From: Massilia sp. ZL223
GTDB taxonomy: Bacteria; Pseudomonadota; Gammaproteobacteria; Burkholderiales; Burkholderiaceae_D
Assembly (NCBI RefSeq): GCF_018119395.1
Contig: NZ_JAGPWD010000024.1
Coordinates: forward strand, 26,370 to 90,369
Direction of reading: 5' to 3'
DNA: 64,000 bases
In this document: in pieces, positions 53,935 through 62,560 of the stretch
Layout of the letters: every line of letters starts with the position of its first letter
Position numbering within the stretch: the first letter of the stretch is position 1
Translations under genes and position numbers: made by a program
The notes under the pieces: generated by a model
The model's input: the letters and a program-made list of their open reading frames with translations, nothing else
What the model was told of the DNA's origin: nothing
Databases searched by the model: none

Positions 53935-55467
53935 ATGCTTGCCGTACTGGCGCAGCGTGTAGCGAACTTGAGTCCGCGCCGCCGCCTGCTGCTGGCCGGG
54001 GCGGCGGTCGTCGCCTTGAGCATCCTGCTCGCCTTCCTCTACATCCGTACCGAATCGGTCGACCCGGAGATCCGCAACCGCGTCATGCTCAACCTGCGCG
54101 AGCTGGAAAAGCTCGACGCCGAGTGGGACGCCAACATCCTGCGCGCCCACATCGGCCGCGCGCCTCCGGAACAGCGCCTCACCACCCAGCTGCCGCGCAT
54201 GCACGACCTGGTGGCGCGCCTGGGCGAAGCGCTGCCCCACACCACCGGCACCGCCGCGCCCGCCGCCTACGACCAGCTGCGCCAGTCGATGCGCACCAAG
54301 GAACAGCTGGTCACCCTGTTCGCCGTCCATAACCCGCCGCTGCGCGAGGCCCTGATGCACGTGCCGCCCGCCGTGGCCGATCTCAAGACCGAGCTGAGCG
54401 GCATCGAAGGCGCGCTGGCGCCGGCGCGCATCGTGGTCCGGCTCGACACCACGCTCAACGCGCTGCTCACCGAGATCCTGCGCTACAACCTGGCGCCGAC
54501 GCCGGCCCTGGCCACGCGCATCGACGAGATCCTGGGCGACGTCGCGGCCCAGGAAATCGCCTTCTCGCCGGCCGTGGTCGAGAAGATGGACGCCCTGATC
54601 CACAGCTGCCGCGTGATCCTGGAAAAGCGGCCGCTGGAAAACCGCCTGGAAGCCCAGATCGCCGGCGCAGGCACCGGCGCCGCCCTCGACCGCCTGGGGC
54701 GCGAGTTCGACCGCTCCTTCGACACCGTGCTGCTGGAGCGCCAGCGCTTCCGCGGCTACCTGTTCGCCTATTCGGCGGTGCTGCTGGTCCTGCTGGCCTA
54801 TGCCGGCTGGCGCCTGCGCCGCAGCTACCGCATCATCGGCGAGGTCAACCAGCGTTTGCAGGCCGCCAACGAAACCCTGGAACACCGCGTGGCCGAGCGC
54901 ACGGCGGAACTCGAAACGCAATCGAAGCAGCTCGAACGCCTGGCCCAGCACGACAGCCTGACCGGCCTGATCAACTACCGCCAGCTGACCCGCCTGCTCG
55001 ACCGCGCCCTGGCGCGCGCCGACCGCCGCGACAGCGTGGTGGTCCTGATGTTCATCGACCTGGACGGCTTCAAGGCCGTCAACGACACCTGGGGCCACGC
55101 CACCGGCGACCTGGTGCTGCAGATGGTGGCGCGCCGCGTGCAGGACAAATTGCGCGCCGAGGATGCGCTGGCGCGCCTGGGCGGCGACGAGTTCGTGATC
55201 ATGCTCGAAGACGTCAGCGCGCGCGAAGGCGCGCTGCGCGTGGCCCGGCTGGCGCTGGAGCAAATCGAGTCGATCACCGAGGCCGACGGCAACCCGGTGC
55301 GCATCTCCGCCAGCATCGGCATCGCCGCCGCCAGGGGCCAGGCCGGCGCCGCGCGCGGCCAGGCGGCCCTGCTGGCCGACGCCGACAAGGCCATGTACGA
55401 AGCCAAGCAATCCGGCAAGGGCAGCTTCGTTGTCAGCCCGGAGTCACAGTGGCTCACGCCAAGCTAG
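53935..55467 (+). CDS. membrane diguanylate cyclase with unknown periplasmic sensor
   Basis: 510 residues. TM1 about 19-37, a helical periplasmic region of about 220 residues, TM2 about 278-298, a coiled coil (ANETLEHRVAERTAELETQ) and a GGDEF domain. The active site is GGDEF (416-420), DGFKAVND binds the substrate, and an inhibitory RxxD (R407-D410) sits five residues before it, so product inhibition is expected. The sensor domain is not one I recognise. No GTP-cyclic phosphodiesterase is nearby. Confidence 0.9.
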   Translation: MLAVLAQRVANLSPRRRLLLAGAAVVALSILLAFLYIRTESVDPEIRNRVMLNLRELEKLDAEWDANILRAHIGRAPPEQRLTTQLPRMHDLVARLGEALPHTTGTAAPAAYDQLRQSMRTKEQLVTLFAVHNPPLREALMHVPPAVADLKTELSGIEGALAPARIVVRLDTTLNALLTEILRYNLAPTPALATRIDEILGDVAAQEIAFSPAVVEKMDALIHSCRVILEKRPLENRLEAQIAGAGTGAALDRLGREFDRSFDTVLLERQRFRGYLFAYSAVLLVLLAYAGWRLRRSYRIIGEVNQRLQAANETLEHRVAERTAELETQSKQLERLAQHDSLTGLINYRQLTRLLDRALARADRRDSVVVLMFIDLDGFKAVNDTWGHATGDLVLQMVARRVQDKLRAEDALARLGGDEFVIMLEDVSAREGALRVARLALEQIESITEADGNPVRISASIGIAAARGQAGAARGQAALLADADKAMYEAKQSGKGSFVVSPESQWLTPS

Positions 55468-55556
55468 CCTTTCCGCACAGCAAGCCCCACAATAAAGCAG
55501 AGCTGGCCGGCTTCGGCTAGAATTCGTTTGTTGCAGTGCACAATAAGGGCGTCATC

Positions 55557-56207
55557 ATGTTGGACAATCCGTTACGCCGCTGGATCCGGGGCCTGAGCGG
55601 AAAGAAGGGCCAGCCGACCGTGCTGGTCAAGGAACTGGCCGAGCGCGACCGCCGCCGGGTGCTGAAGCATTTCCTGGCGCTGGACGGCAACGACCGCCTG
55701 CTGCGTTTCGGCAGCATCATTCCCGACGATCAAATCAAGGCCTATGTCGCGAAAATCGATTTTTCGCGCGACATCGTGCTGGGCGTCTATAACGGCATCT
55801 TCCAGCTCGTGGGCGTTGGCCACCTCGGGTTTTCGACCTCCGAAGGGCGCGGCACCACCACCAAGGAGCGGGTGGCCGAATTCGGGGTCTCGGTCTCGGC
55901 CTCGGCGCGCGGACAGGGCGTGGGCACGCGCCTGTTCCAGCGCGCGGCCATTCACTGCCGCAATTCCGACATCGACACCCTGTACATGCAGTGCCTGTCC
56001 TCGAACCAGACCATGATGCACATCGCCAAAAAGGCCGGCATGCGCATCAAGCGCGAACACGGCGAGGCCGACGCCTACCTGCAGCTGCCGCCGCCCAGCC
56101 CCGGCAGCGTGATGGCCGAGGCGCTGGAAGAACAGTTCGCCGTGATCGACTACACCGTCAAGGCCAATGCCCGCGCCGCGGTCAAATGGTTCTCTCCCAA
56201 GAAGTAG
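55557..56207 (+). CDS. GNAT-family N-acetyltransferase
   Basis: 216 residues from the ATG at 55557 (AAGGGCG upstream); an in-frame GTG at 55536 is a weaker option. The acetyl-CoA loop is VSVSASARGQGVGTRLFQRA, with FGVSVS forming the beta-4 strand and LYMQCLSSNQTMMHIAKKAGM the beta-5/alpha-4 part. Substrate unknown. Its stop codon is directly adjacent to that of the convergent SRPBCC gene. Confidence 0.88.
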   Translation: MLDNPLRRWIRGLSGKKGQPTVLVKELAERDRRRVLKHFLALDGNDRLLRFGSIIPDDQIKAYVAKIDFSRDIVLGVYNGIFQLVGVGHLGFSTSEGRGTTTKERVAEFGVSVSASARGQGVGTRLFQRAAIHCRNSDIDTLYMQCLSSNQTMMHIAKKAGMRIKREHGEADAYLQLPPPSPGSVMAEALEEQFAVIDYTVKANARAAVKWFSPKK

Positions 56208-56651
56208 TCATTCCTTGATCTCGGGTTCCACGAGCCTGGCCAGCAGCTCCAGCGATTCCTGCCAGCCCAGGTAGCAGAGCTCGGCCGGAATCGCGGCGGG
56301 AATGCCGTCCTGCCGAATCTTCACTTCCACTCCACAAAATACCTGGCGCAAGCTCACCGTGGTTTCCATCCGGCCCGGCAGCTTCGGGTCTTCGAACTCG
56401 TCCGTGTAGCGCAGGCGCTCGCCCGGCACCAGTTCCAGGTATTCGCCGCCGAAGGCGTGGCTGTTGCCGGTCGTGAAATTGGTGAAGGACATCCGGTAGC
56501 GCCCACCGACCCTGGCGTCCATCTCGTGCACGGTGCCCACATAGCCGTGTGGCGGCAGCCATTTGGCCAGGGCGGCCGGTGTCGTGAAGGCGCGGTACAC
56601 GCGGTCGGGCGTGGATTTCAAGACGCGATGAAATTCGACGGTATTGGACAT
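56208..56651 (-). CDS. SRPBCC/AHSA1-family protein
   Basis: 147 residues, START-like hydrophobic-cavity fold: FHRVLKSTPDRVYRAFTTPAALAKWLPP at the start, VGGRYRMSFTN and EYLELVPGERLRYTDEFED in the middle, and the C-terminal helix QESLELLARLVEPEI. AHSA1-like proteins bind lipids or act as small-molecule binding or stress factors. Last gene of the leftward SDR-hydrolase-Ohr group, 91 bases after ohr, so it may be read through or have its own promoter. Confidence 0.85.
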   Translation of the reverse strand: MSNTVEFHRVLKSTPDRVYRAFTTPAALAKWLPPHGYVGTVHEMDARVGGRYRMSFTNFTTGNSHAFGGEYLELVPGERLRYTDEFEDPKLPGRMETTVSLRQVFCGVEVKIRQDGIPAAIPAELCYLGWQESLELLARLVEPEIKE

Positions 56652-56742
56652 GATCGGTTCCTTTGTCTGGTAGTGGCAGAGGACATCCCTCTGCCATTAC
56701 GACGAACGGGCGGGCCGGAATTCGACACGCCCGCAGACATTT

Positions 56743-57162
56743 TTATACCACGCGGATGTCGACGTCGATATTGCCCTGGGTCGCCTTCGAGTAGGGGCAG
56801 GTCTGGTGGGCCGCGGCGACCAGCGCCTGCGCGATCTCGGCCGGCAGGCCGGGCAGGTGCACGTCGAGGCGCGCCTGCAGGAAATAGGCCCCGTTCAAGT
56901 TGCACAGGTCGACTTCGGCATCGACGTGGGCCTCGGGCGGCAGCTTCAGGCCCAGCTTGCCTGCCGCCAGTCCCATCGCGCCGATGAAGCAGGCCGACCA
57001 GCCCGCCGCGAACAGCTGTTCGGGGTTGGTGCCCGCCCCCTTGGAGCCGGGCGAGGAGAGCTGGATGTCGAGCCGGCCGTCGCTGCTGCGGGCCGCGCCG
57101 TCGCGGCCTCCGGAAGTCGTACGGGTCTTGCCGGTATAGAGCACAGTGGTGGTGTCGCGCAT
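56743..57162 (-). CDS. organic hydroperoxide resistance protein Ohr
   Basis: Thiol peroxidase of the OsmC/Ohr family that reduces organic and lipid hydroperoxides. 139 residues. Catalytic cysteines are C58 (GWSACF) and C122 (TCPYSKA); R20 and E49 complete the active site (GTNPEQLFAAGWSACF is diagnostic for Ohr over OsmC). No OhrR gene is in the window; regulation may instead come from the duplicated element upstream of the SDR gene. Confidence 0.95.
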   Translation of the reverse strand: MRDTTTVLYTGKTRTTSGGRDGAARSSDGRLDIQLSSPGSKGAGTNPEQLFAAGWSACFIGAMGLAAGKLGLKLPPEAHVDAEVDLCNLNGAYFLQARLDVHLPGLPAEIAQALVAAAHQTCPYSKATQGNIDVDIRVV

Positions 57163-57185
57163 GATGTTTCCTGTTCAATAAAAAT

Positions 57186-58220
57186 TCAAATCCACTTGCC
57201 CACGTCCAGGATGGCCTGGGCGAAGGCTTGCGGGGCTTCCTGCGGCAGGTTGTGGCCGATGCCGCCGGTCAGGTGGCGATGCTCGTACTTGCCGAGGAAT
57301 TTCTTGGCGTAGAGCTTCGGGGCCGGATGCGGCGCGCCGTTCGCGTCGCCTTCCATCGTGATGGCCGGGACGGCGACGTCCGGGAACCTGGCGAGTCGCT
57401 GCTCCAGGTCTTCGTAGCGGGCTTCGCTGGGCGCCAGGCCCAGGCGCCAGCGGTAGTTGCTGATCGAAATGGCCACGTGGTCCGGATTGTCGAGCGACCT
57501 GGCGGAGCGCGCGAAGGTGGCGTCGTCGAATTTCCAGTCAGGCGAAGCCAGCTCCCAGATCAGGCGCGCGAAGGCACGGGTGTTCTCGCGGTAGCCCTGT
57601 TCGCCGCGCGGGGTGGCGAAGTAATACTGGTACCACCATTGCAGCTCCGCCTTGGGCGGCAGGGGCTTGCGGTTCCCCTCCTGGCTCCCGATCAGGTAGC
57701 CGCTGACGGACACCAGGGCGGTGCAGCGCTGGGGCCACAGCGCCGCCAGGGTCGCCGCGATGCGCGCGCCCCAGTCGAAGCCGGCAACGATGGCCTTGTC
57801 GATCTTGAGCGCATCCAGGAAGGCGATGGCGTCCGCCGTGAAGCTGGCCTGCTGGCCGTTGCGCGGGGTGTCCTTCGAAAGGAAGTGCGTCGTCCCGTAG
57901 CCGCGCAGGTGCGGGATGATCACGCGGTAGCCGGCGGCCGCCAGGATGGGCGCGACATCGATGAAGGCGTGGATATCGTAGGGCCAGCCATGGAACAGCA
58001 CCACCGGATAGCCCGTGCGCGGTCCCATGTCGACATAGCCCACGTCCAGCAACCCCGCGCGGATCTGCTTGATGTCCGTAAAGGTATTGCTGGCCGGCGA
58101 GATACCGCCGGAAACGGTGGGCACGGCGGCGCTCGCGCCGGCGATCAAGCCCAGCTGGGCGGCGGCGATGCCCAGCGAGGCGGCGTTCAGGAAACTCCTG
58201 CGTTTCAGATTGGTGTTCAT
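57186..58220 (-). CDS. exported epoxide-hydrolase-like alpha/beta hydrolase
   Basis: 344 residues. Twin-arginine-like signal (NLKRRSFLNAASLGIAAAQ, with KRRSF) directs it to the periplasm. The fold has HGWP (77-80, oxyanion), the nucleophile D149 in AGFDWGA (Asp, as in epoxide hydrolases and haloalkane dehalogenases), and a C-terminal GHNLPQEAP region supplying the His. Between SDR (21 bases) and ohr (23 bases) in one operon. Substrate not deducible. Confidence 0.87.
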   Translation of the reverse strand: MNTNLKRRSFLNAASLGIAAAQLGLIAGASAAVPTVSGGISPASNTFTDIKQIRAGLLDVGYVDMGPRTGYPVVLFHGWPYDIHAFIDVAPILAAAGYRVIIPHLRGYGTTHFLSKDTPRNGQQASFTADAIAFLDALKIDKAIVAGFDWGARIAATLAALWPQRCTALVSVSGYLIGSQEGNRKPLPPKAELQWWYQYYFATPRGEQGYRENTRAFARLIWELASPDWKFDDATFARSARSLDNPDHVAISISNYRWRLGLAPSEARYEDLEQRLARFPDVAVPAITMEGDANGAPHPAPKLYAKKFLGKYEHRHLTGGIGHNLPQEAPQAFAQAILDVGKWI

Positions 58221-58241
58221 GCGTTTCTCCAGTCGGATGGG

Positions 58242-58970
58242 TCAGAGGGACATGCCGCCGTCGATGGTCAGGCTGGCGCCGGTCATGTAGCCGGATTCCG
58301 GGCCGGCCAGGTAGGCAGCCAGGCCGGCGATCTCGGACGGCTGGCCGACGCGCTTGAGCGGAATCCAGTCCTTGACCAGTTCGATCATGTCCGCCGTCAT
58401 GTCGGTCTCGATGGGACCGGGCTGGATGTTGTTGATGGTGATGCCGCGCGGCGCCAGGTCGACCGCCAGGCCCTTGACCATGACCGCCACCGCGCCCTTG
58501 GTCATCGCATAGACGCTGGAACCCGGGTGCCCGCTGCGCACGGCGGTATTGCTGCCGATGGTGATCACCCGTCCGCCCGGCGGCATGTGCGGCAGCGCCG
58601 CCTTGATCGCCAGGTAGACCCCGCGCACGTTCACGTCCAGCATGCGGTCCAGCGTCTCGATCCCGAACTCGGCGATATCGGCGATGTGCAGGATGCCGGC
58701 GTTGAGGACGACGATGTCGATGCGGCCGAAGCGCGCGGCGGCCTGTTCGACGGCGGCCTGCAGCTCGGCGGCATTGGCGCTGTCCGCCTTCAGCGCCAGG
58801 GCCTGCACGCCGTGCTCCTCGATGGCGCCGGCCAGCTGCTCCGCTTTCGCCGCGGCGCTGGCGTAGGTGAGGGCGACGTTGGCGCCATCGCGCGCCAGGC
58901 GCAGGGCGATGGCGGCGCCGATGCCGCGCGATCCGCCGATGACGAGTGCGGTTTTCTTCGGGGTGTTCAT
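58242..58970 (-). CDS. short-chain dehydrogenase/reductase (SDR)
   Basis: 242-residue classical SDR. Cofactor motif GGSRGIGAA (12-20), catalytic set N114, S140, Y154 and K158 (SVYAMTKGA), and the usual NNIQPGPIETDM and YMTGASLTIDGG ends. First gene of the leftward SDR-epoxide hydrolase-Ohr-SRPBCC operon; ATG at 58968-58970 preceded by AAGGAGC. The 95-bp element with TGTATCC boxes is 49 bases upstream of its start. Confidence 0.92.
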   Translation of the reverse strand: MNTPKKTALVIGGSRGIGAAIALRLARDGANVALTYASAAAKAEQLAGAIEEHGVQALALKADSANAAELQAAVEQAAARFGRIDIVVLNAGILHIADIAEFGIETLDRMLDVNVRGVYLAIKAALPHMPPGGRVITIGSNTAVRSGHPGSSVYAMTKGAVAVMVKGLAVDLAPRGITINNIQPGPIETDMTADMIELVKDWIPLKRVGQPSEIAGLAAYLAGPESGYMTGASLTIDGGMSL

Positions 58971-59001
58971 GCTTGCTCCTTCATGCGTTGGTCGATGTGT
59001 T

Positions 59002-59096
59002 CATTACATTCCCCCCACGTATCCCGGATGTGTTCGGAACCCGGTTTTTTGCAATCGCGTGTGTATGGCGCGCAAGTGGATACAGTGGGATACAAA
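59002..59096 (-). promoter_or_regulatory. duplicated operator/promoter element, copy A (SDR operon)
   Basis: About 95 bases closely matching copy B at 60327-60422. Shared landmarks at identical spacing: GTATCCC at 59019-59025, a T tract with GCAA at 59045-59054, and two GGATACA boxes at 59078-59084 and 59088-59094, which read as TGTATCC-N3-TGTATCC leftward toward the SDR gene. The 10-base period suits a response-regulator dimer on one DNA face. No good sigma70 -10 is visible, so the promoter class is open. Confidence 0.7.
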
Positions 59097-59104
59097 GCGG
59101 GGCC

Positions 59105-59596
59105 TTACTGCGCCTGCGCCAGCAGGGCGCGGATTTTCGCCTCGGTTTCCTGGTAGGCGCCTTCGCCGAAGTGCGTGTAGACGACCCGGCCCTGCTTGTC
59201 GATCAGGTACACCGCCGGCCAGTACTGGTTCGAATAGGCCTGCCAGGTGGCGTAGCGGTTGTCCTGGGCGACCGGGTAGGGAATGCCGAGCCGCTTGATG
59301 GCCGACTGGACGTTGGCGGTCGAGCGCTCGAAGGGATACTCGGGCGTATGCACGCCGACCACGACCAGGCCCTTGTCCTTGTACTTCTCGTGCCAGCTCT
59401 TCACGTAGGGCAGGGTGCGGATGCAGTTGATGCAGGTGTAGGTCCAGAAGTCGACCAGCACCACCTTGCCGCGCAGCTGCTGCATGCTCAGGGGCGGCGA
59501 GTTGAGCCAGTTGTCGATGCCGGTGAACTCCGGTGCGGGGGCGGCGTGGGCGGACAGGCTGGCGGCGGCGAACAGCAGGGCGATCATGGTTTTCAT
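59105..59596 (-). CDS. exported thioredoxin-like (TlpA/DipZ-type) protein
   Basis: 163 residues with a signal peptide (MKTMIALLFAAASLSAHAAP). The thiol site is C55-I-N-C58 within FWTYTCINCIRTLPYV, the form of DipZ/AhpC-TSA-like extracytoplasmic thioredoxins. WPAVYLIDKQGRVVYTHFGEGAY gives the cis-Pro side. It lies 10 bases after its CcdA partner, which supplies electrons across the membrane. Stop at 59105 is close to copy A of the duplicated element. Confidence 0.91.
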   Translation of the reverse strand: MKTMIALLFAAASLSAHAAPAPEFTGIDNWLNSPPLSMQQLRGKVVLVDFWTYTCINCIRTLPYVKSWHEKYKDKGLVVVGVHTPEYPFERSTANVQSAIKRLGIPYPVAQDNRYATWQAYSNQYWPAVYLIDKQGRVVYTHFGEGAYQETEAKIRALLAQAQ

Positions 59597-59606
59597 GCGT
59601 TTCCTT

Positions 59607-60299
59607 TCAAAGCGAGATGAAATTGGCGAGGTGGGCGACCAGCAAGACGTCGTACTGGAAGTAAATGGCGGCGCTGGTCGCCAGGATCAGGACGCCGAAG
59701 ACCTGCTGCAGGCGCCCGGTGTAGCGGGCGAGGGCGCGGATGCGCTGGCGGGCGAACTGGCCGCCGTAGGCGATGGCCAGCATGGGGATGCCGGCGCCTA
59801 TGGCGTAGAGAAGAAGCAGGGTCGAGGACCAGCCAATATCCTGTGCCTGGGCGACCAGCACCAGGATCGAGGCCAGCACCGGGCCGGCGCAGGGCGTCCA
59901 GACGGCGCCCAGCGACATGCCGAGCACGAAGCCGCCCAGCTTGCCGGCGCGTTCGCCGCCGGCGGGCAGGATGGCGCCCGCGAACTGGCTCACGCGGTTC
60001 GCCAGCCAGGCATAGGGCGCCTTCCGCAGCATCGCCAGCCCGGTCAGCGCCAGCATGGCGATGCCGGCCAGGCGCAGGGTCTCGTGGGCGAATGCGACCT
60101 GCTGCGAGGCGCTGGCCAGCAGCAGGCCGAGCGAGGCGAAGGCCAGGACGAAGCCGGCCACGATGAACAGGGGCCGGCTGCGGCTGGATTCCTGCAGGGT
60201 GCCGCCCAGGACGATGGGCAGGATGGGCAGCACGCAGGGCGAGGCGATGGTCAGTACGCCGCCGAGCAGGGCGAGCGGAGCGTCGATAAGATGTTGCAT
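59607..60299 (-). CDS. CcdA/DsbD-type transmembrane thiol reductant transporter
   Basis: 230 residues from the ATG at 60297-60299 (AGGAGGACC upstream); the open frame continues to 60410 without homology. Six TM helices; the two conserved redox cysteines are C22 (TIASPCVLPILP) and C137 (AVWTPCAGPVLAS), each in a Pro-Cys context as in CcdA. It passes electrons from cytoplasmic thioredoxin to the exported thioredoxin encoded next. Element B is upstream. Confidence 0.9.
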   Translation of the reverse strand: MQHLIDAPLALLGGVLTIASPCVLPILPIVLGGTLQESSRSRPLFIVAGFVLAFASLGLLLASASQQVAFAHETLRLAGIAMLALTGLAMLRKAPYAWLANRVSQFAGAILPAGGERAGKLGGFVLGMSLGAVWTPCAGPVLASILVLVAQAQDIGWSSTLLLLYAIGAGIPMLAIAYGGQFARQRIRALARYTGRLQQVFGVLILATSAAIYFQYDVLLVAHLANFISL

Positions 60300-60326
60300 G
60301 GCACGGTCCTCCTGGTTGGATGACCG

Positions 60327-60422
60327 CATTACATCGCCCCGGCGTATCCCGGCTGTGTCCAAACCCGGGTTTTTTGCAAGCCACTGTAGCGATGGCGGCG
60401 CCGGATACACTGGGATACAAAA
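60327..60422. promoter_or_regulatory. duplicated operator/promoter element, copy B (ccdA / regulator divergent region)
   Basis: Counterpart of copy A: GTATCCC at 60344-60350, T tract with GCAA at 60370-60379, and GGATACA boxes at 60403-60409 and 60413-60419. Distances between landmarks equal those of copy A (26 and 59 bases). It lies between divergent ccdA and the response-regulator gene, so it could serve both. Conservation is strongest over the boxes and T tract and weak in the bases between. Confidence 0.7.
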
Positions 60423-60478
60423 GCCTGGCGCAAGCAGGCTATAAAGACGGCATGGCCGCTCACTCTGACCGAGACAAC

Positions 60479-61219
60479 ATGGACACCACCGACCACATCC
60501 TCATCGTCGACGACGACCTCGAAATCCGCGAACTGCTGGCTACCTACCTGCAAAAGAACGGCATGCGCGCCTCCACCGCCGCCAACGGCCGCCAGATGCG
60601 CACCCTGATGGAGCAGCAGCAGGTCGACCTGGTGGTGCTGGACCTGATGATGCCGGGCGAGGACGGCCTGAGCCTGTGCCGCGACCTGCGGGCGGGCAAA
60701 TGGCGCGCGGTCCCGGTCCTGATGCTGACCGCGCGCGACGAGGAAACCGACCGCATCGTCGGCCTGGAGATGGGCGCGGACGACTACCTGACCAAGCCGT
60801 TCGCGGCGCGCGAGCTGCTGGCGCGCATCCGTTCCGTGCTGCGCCGCACGCGCATGCTGCCGCCCAACTTCGAAGTCAAGGAGCCGGGCCAGTTCCTGGC
60901 CTTCGGCGACTGGAAGCTGGACACGGTCGGCCGCCACCTGCTCGACCGCGAGGGCACGATGGTGGCCCTGAGCGGCGCCGAATACCGCCTGCTGCGCGTC
61001 TTCCTCGACCACCCGCAGCGGGTGCTCACCCGCGACCAGCTGCTCAACCTGACCCAGGGCCGCGAAGCCGACCTGTTCGACCGCTCCATCGACCTCCTGG
61101 TGAGCCGCGTGCGACAGCGCCTGGGCGACGATGCGCGCGAGCCGCGCTACATCAAGACCCTGCGCAGCGAGGGCTATGTGTTCTCGTCCTCGGTCGAGGT
61201 CGCGGACGGTCCGGCATGA
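60479..61219 (+). CDS. OmpR-family response regulator
   Basis: 246 residues from the ATG at 60479; an in-frame ATG at 60452 would add nine residues. Receiver domain 1-120 with phosphoacceptor D55, acidic pair D11/D12 and K106; C-terminal winged-helix DNA-binding domain (LSGAEYRLLRVFLDHPQRVLTRDQLLNL...DRSIDLLVSRVRQRLGDD). Its stop overlaps the kinase start (ATGA). It is the natural candidate to bind the TGTATCC boxes in elements A and B. Confidence 0.93.
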   Translation: MDTTDHILIVDDDLEIRELLATYLQKNGMRASTAANGRQMRTLMEQQQVDLVVLDLMMPGEDGLSLCRDLRAGKWRAVPVLMLTARDEETDRIVGLEMGADDYLTKPFAARELLARIRSVLRRTRMLPPNFEVKEPGQFLAFGDWKLDTVGRHLLDREGTMVALSGAEYRLLRVFLDHPQRVLTRDQLLNLTQGREADLFDRSIDLLVSRVRQRLGDDAREPRYIKTLRSEGYVFSSSVEVADGPA

Positions 61220-62541
61220 AGACCTGGCTGCGGTGGCCGCGGACCCTGTTCATGCGGCTGATGCTGATCCTCCTGGCGGGGCTCGCGCTCGCCCAGGCGC
61301 TGTCCTATGTGCTGATCATGAGCGAGCGCAGGGAAGCCTCCGTCGGCCTGATGCTCAACTTCCTGGAACAGGACGTGGCCAGCTCGGTCGCGCTGCTGGA
61401 CCGGCTGCCGGCGAACGAGCGCGCCGCGTGGCTGCCCAGGCTGGAGCGCCGCACCTACCGCTTTTCCCTGACTCCGGGCGAGCCCGGACACGCGCCCGAT
61501 ACCGTGCTGTCGCGCCGCATCGCCGATGCCTTCGTCGAGGCGATCGGCCAGCGCTACCGCGTCACCGCAAGCGCGGCGCCAGGCCATCCGAACCGGGTCC
61601 AGGCGCATGTGACGCTGAGCGACGGCACGCCGCTCACCATCGACATGCGGCCGGCCGGGCTGCCGGTATCCGGCTGGCTGCCCGCGCTGCTGCTCGCCCA
61701 GCTGGCCTTGCTGGCGCTGTGCACCTGGGCCGGCGTGCGCCTAGCGACCCGCCCGCTGGCCCAGCTGGCCGGCGCGGCCGACAGCCTGGGGCCGGACCTG
61801 CGCTCGGAGCGGCTGCCGGAATCCGGGCCGCTGGAAGTGGCGCGCGCGGCCAGGGCCTTCAATGCCATGCAGGAGCGGATCGCCGCCTACATGACCGAGC
61901 GCACCCAGATCCTGGCCGCGATCTCGCACGACCTGCAGACGCCGATCACGCGCATGCGCATGCGCGCCGACATGCTGGACGACGAGGTCCAGCGCGACAA
62001 GATGAACCGCGACCTGCGCGAGATGGAAGCGCTGGTGAAGGACGGGGTGGCCTACGCGCGCACCCTGCACGGCGCGCGCGAGGCGCCTTGCCGGATCGAT
62101 CCGGATGCGATGCTGGAGAGCCTGGTGGGCGACTACCAGGACGCGGGCCAGGAGGTCGGGCTGGAGGGGAGGGCGGACATGACGATCGCGACCCGCCCGC
62201 AGGCCTTGCGGCGCATCCTCGGCAACCTGGTCGACAATGGCCTCAAGTATGCGGGCGCCGTCCAGGTCGGCATCGGCCGCCAGGGACCGGGAGAGATCGC
62301 GATCCGCATCCGCGACTTCGGGCCCGGCATTCCCGAGGCCGAGCTGGAGAAGGTGTTCGAACCCTTCTACCGCCTGGAAGCCTCGCGCAACCGCGATACC
62401 GGCGGGACCGGCCTGGGCCTGTCCATCGCCAGGCAGCTGGCGCAGGCGATGGATGGCGCGCTGACGCTCAGGAATCATCCGCAAGGCGGCCTGGAAGCGA
62501 CCCTGGTCCTGCGCGGCCTGGAGGACGACACGCGGCAGTAA
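61216..62541 (+). CDS. sensor histidine kinase (EnvZ-like HisKA)
   Basis: 441 residues. TM1 about 12-34, periplasmic sensor about 36-154, TM2 about 155-173, HAMP about 174-227, HisKA with H238 in AAISHDLQTPITR, then HATPase boxes N (LGNLVDNGLKYA), G1 (RDFGPGIP) and G2 (TGGTGLGLSIA). The small periplasmic sensor is not recognised. ATG at 61216 overlaps the regulator stop. Signal unknown; the neighbouring thiol and peroxide genes suggest envelope redox or organic stress. Confidence 0.92.
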   Translation: MKTWLRWPRTLFMRLMLILLAGLALAQALSYVLIMSERREASVGLMLNFLEQDVASSVALLDRLPANERAAWLPRLERRTYRFSLTPGEPGHAPDTVLSRRIADAFVEAIGQRYRVTASAAPGHPNRVQAHVTLSDGTPLTIDMRPAGLPVSGWLPALLLAQLALLALCTWAGVRLATRPLAQLAGAADSLGPDLRSERLPESGPLEVARAARAFNAMQERIAAYMTERTQILAAISHDLQTPITRMRMRADMLDDEVQRDKMNRDLREMEALVKDGVAYARTLHGAREAPCRIDPDAMLESLVGDYQDAGQEVGLEGRADMTIATRPQALRRILGNLVDNGLKYAGAVQVGIGRQGPGEIAIRIRDFGPGIPEAELEKVFEPFYRLEASRNRDTGGTGLGLSIARQLAQAMDGALTLRNHPQGGLEATLVLRGLEDDTRQ

Positions 62542-62560
62542 GGCTGGGTATAGTAGGGCC

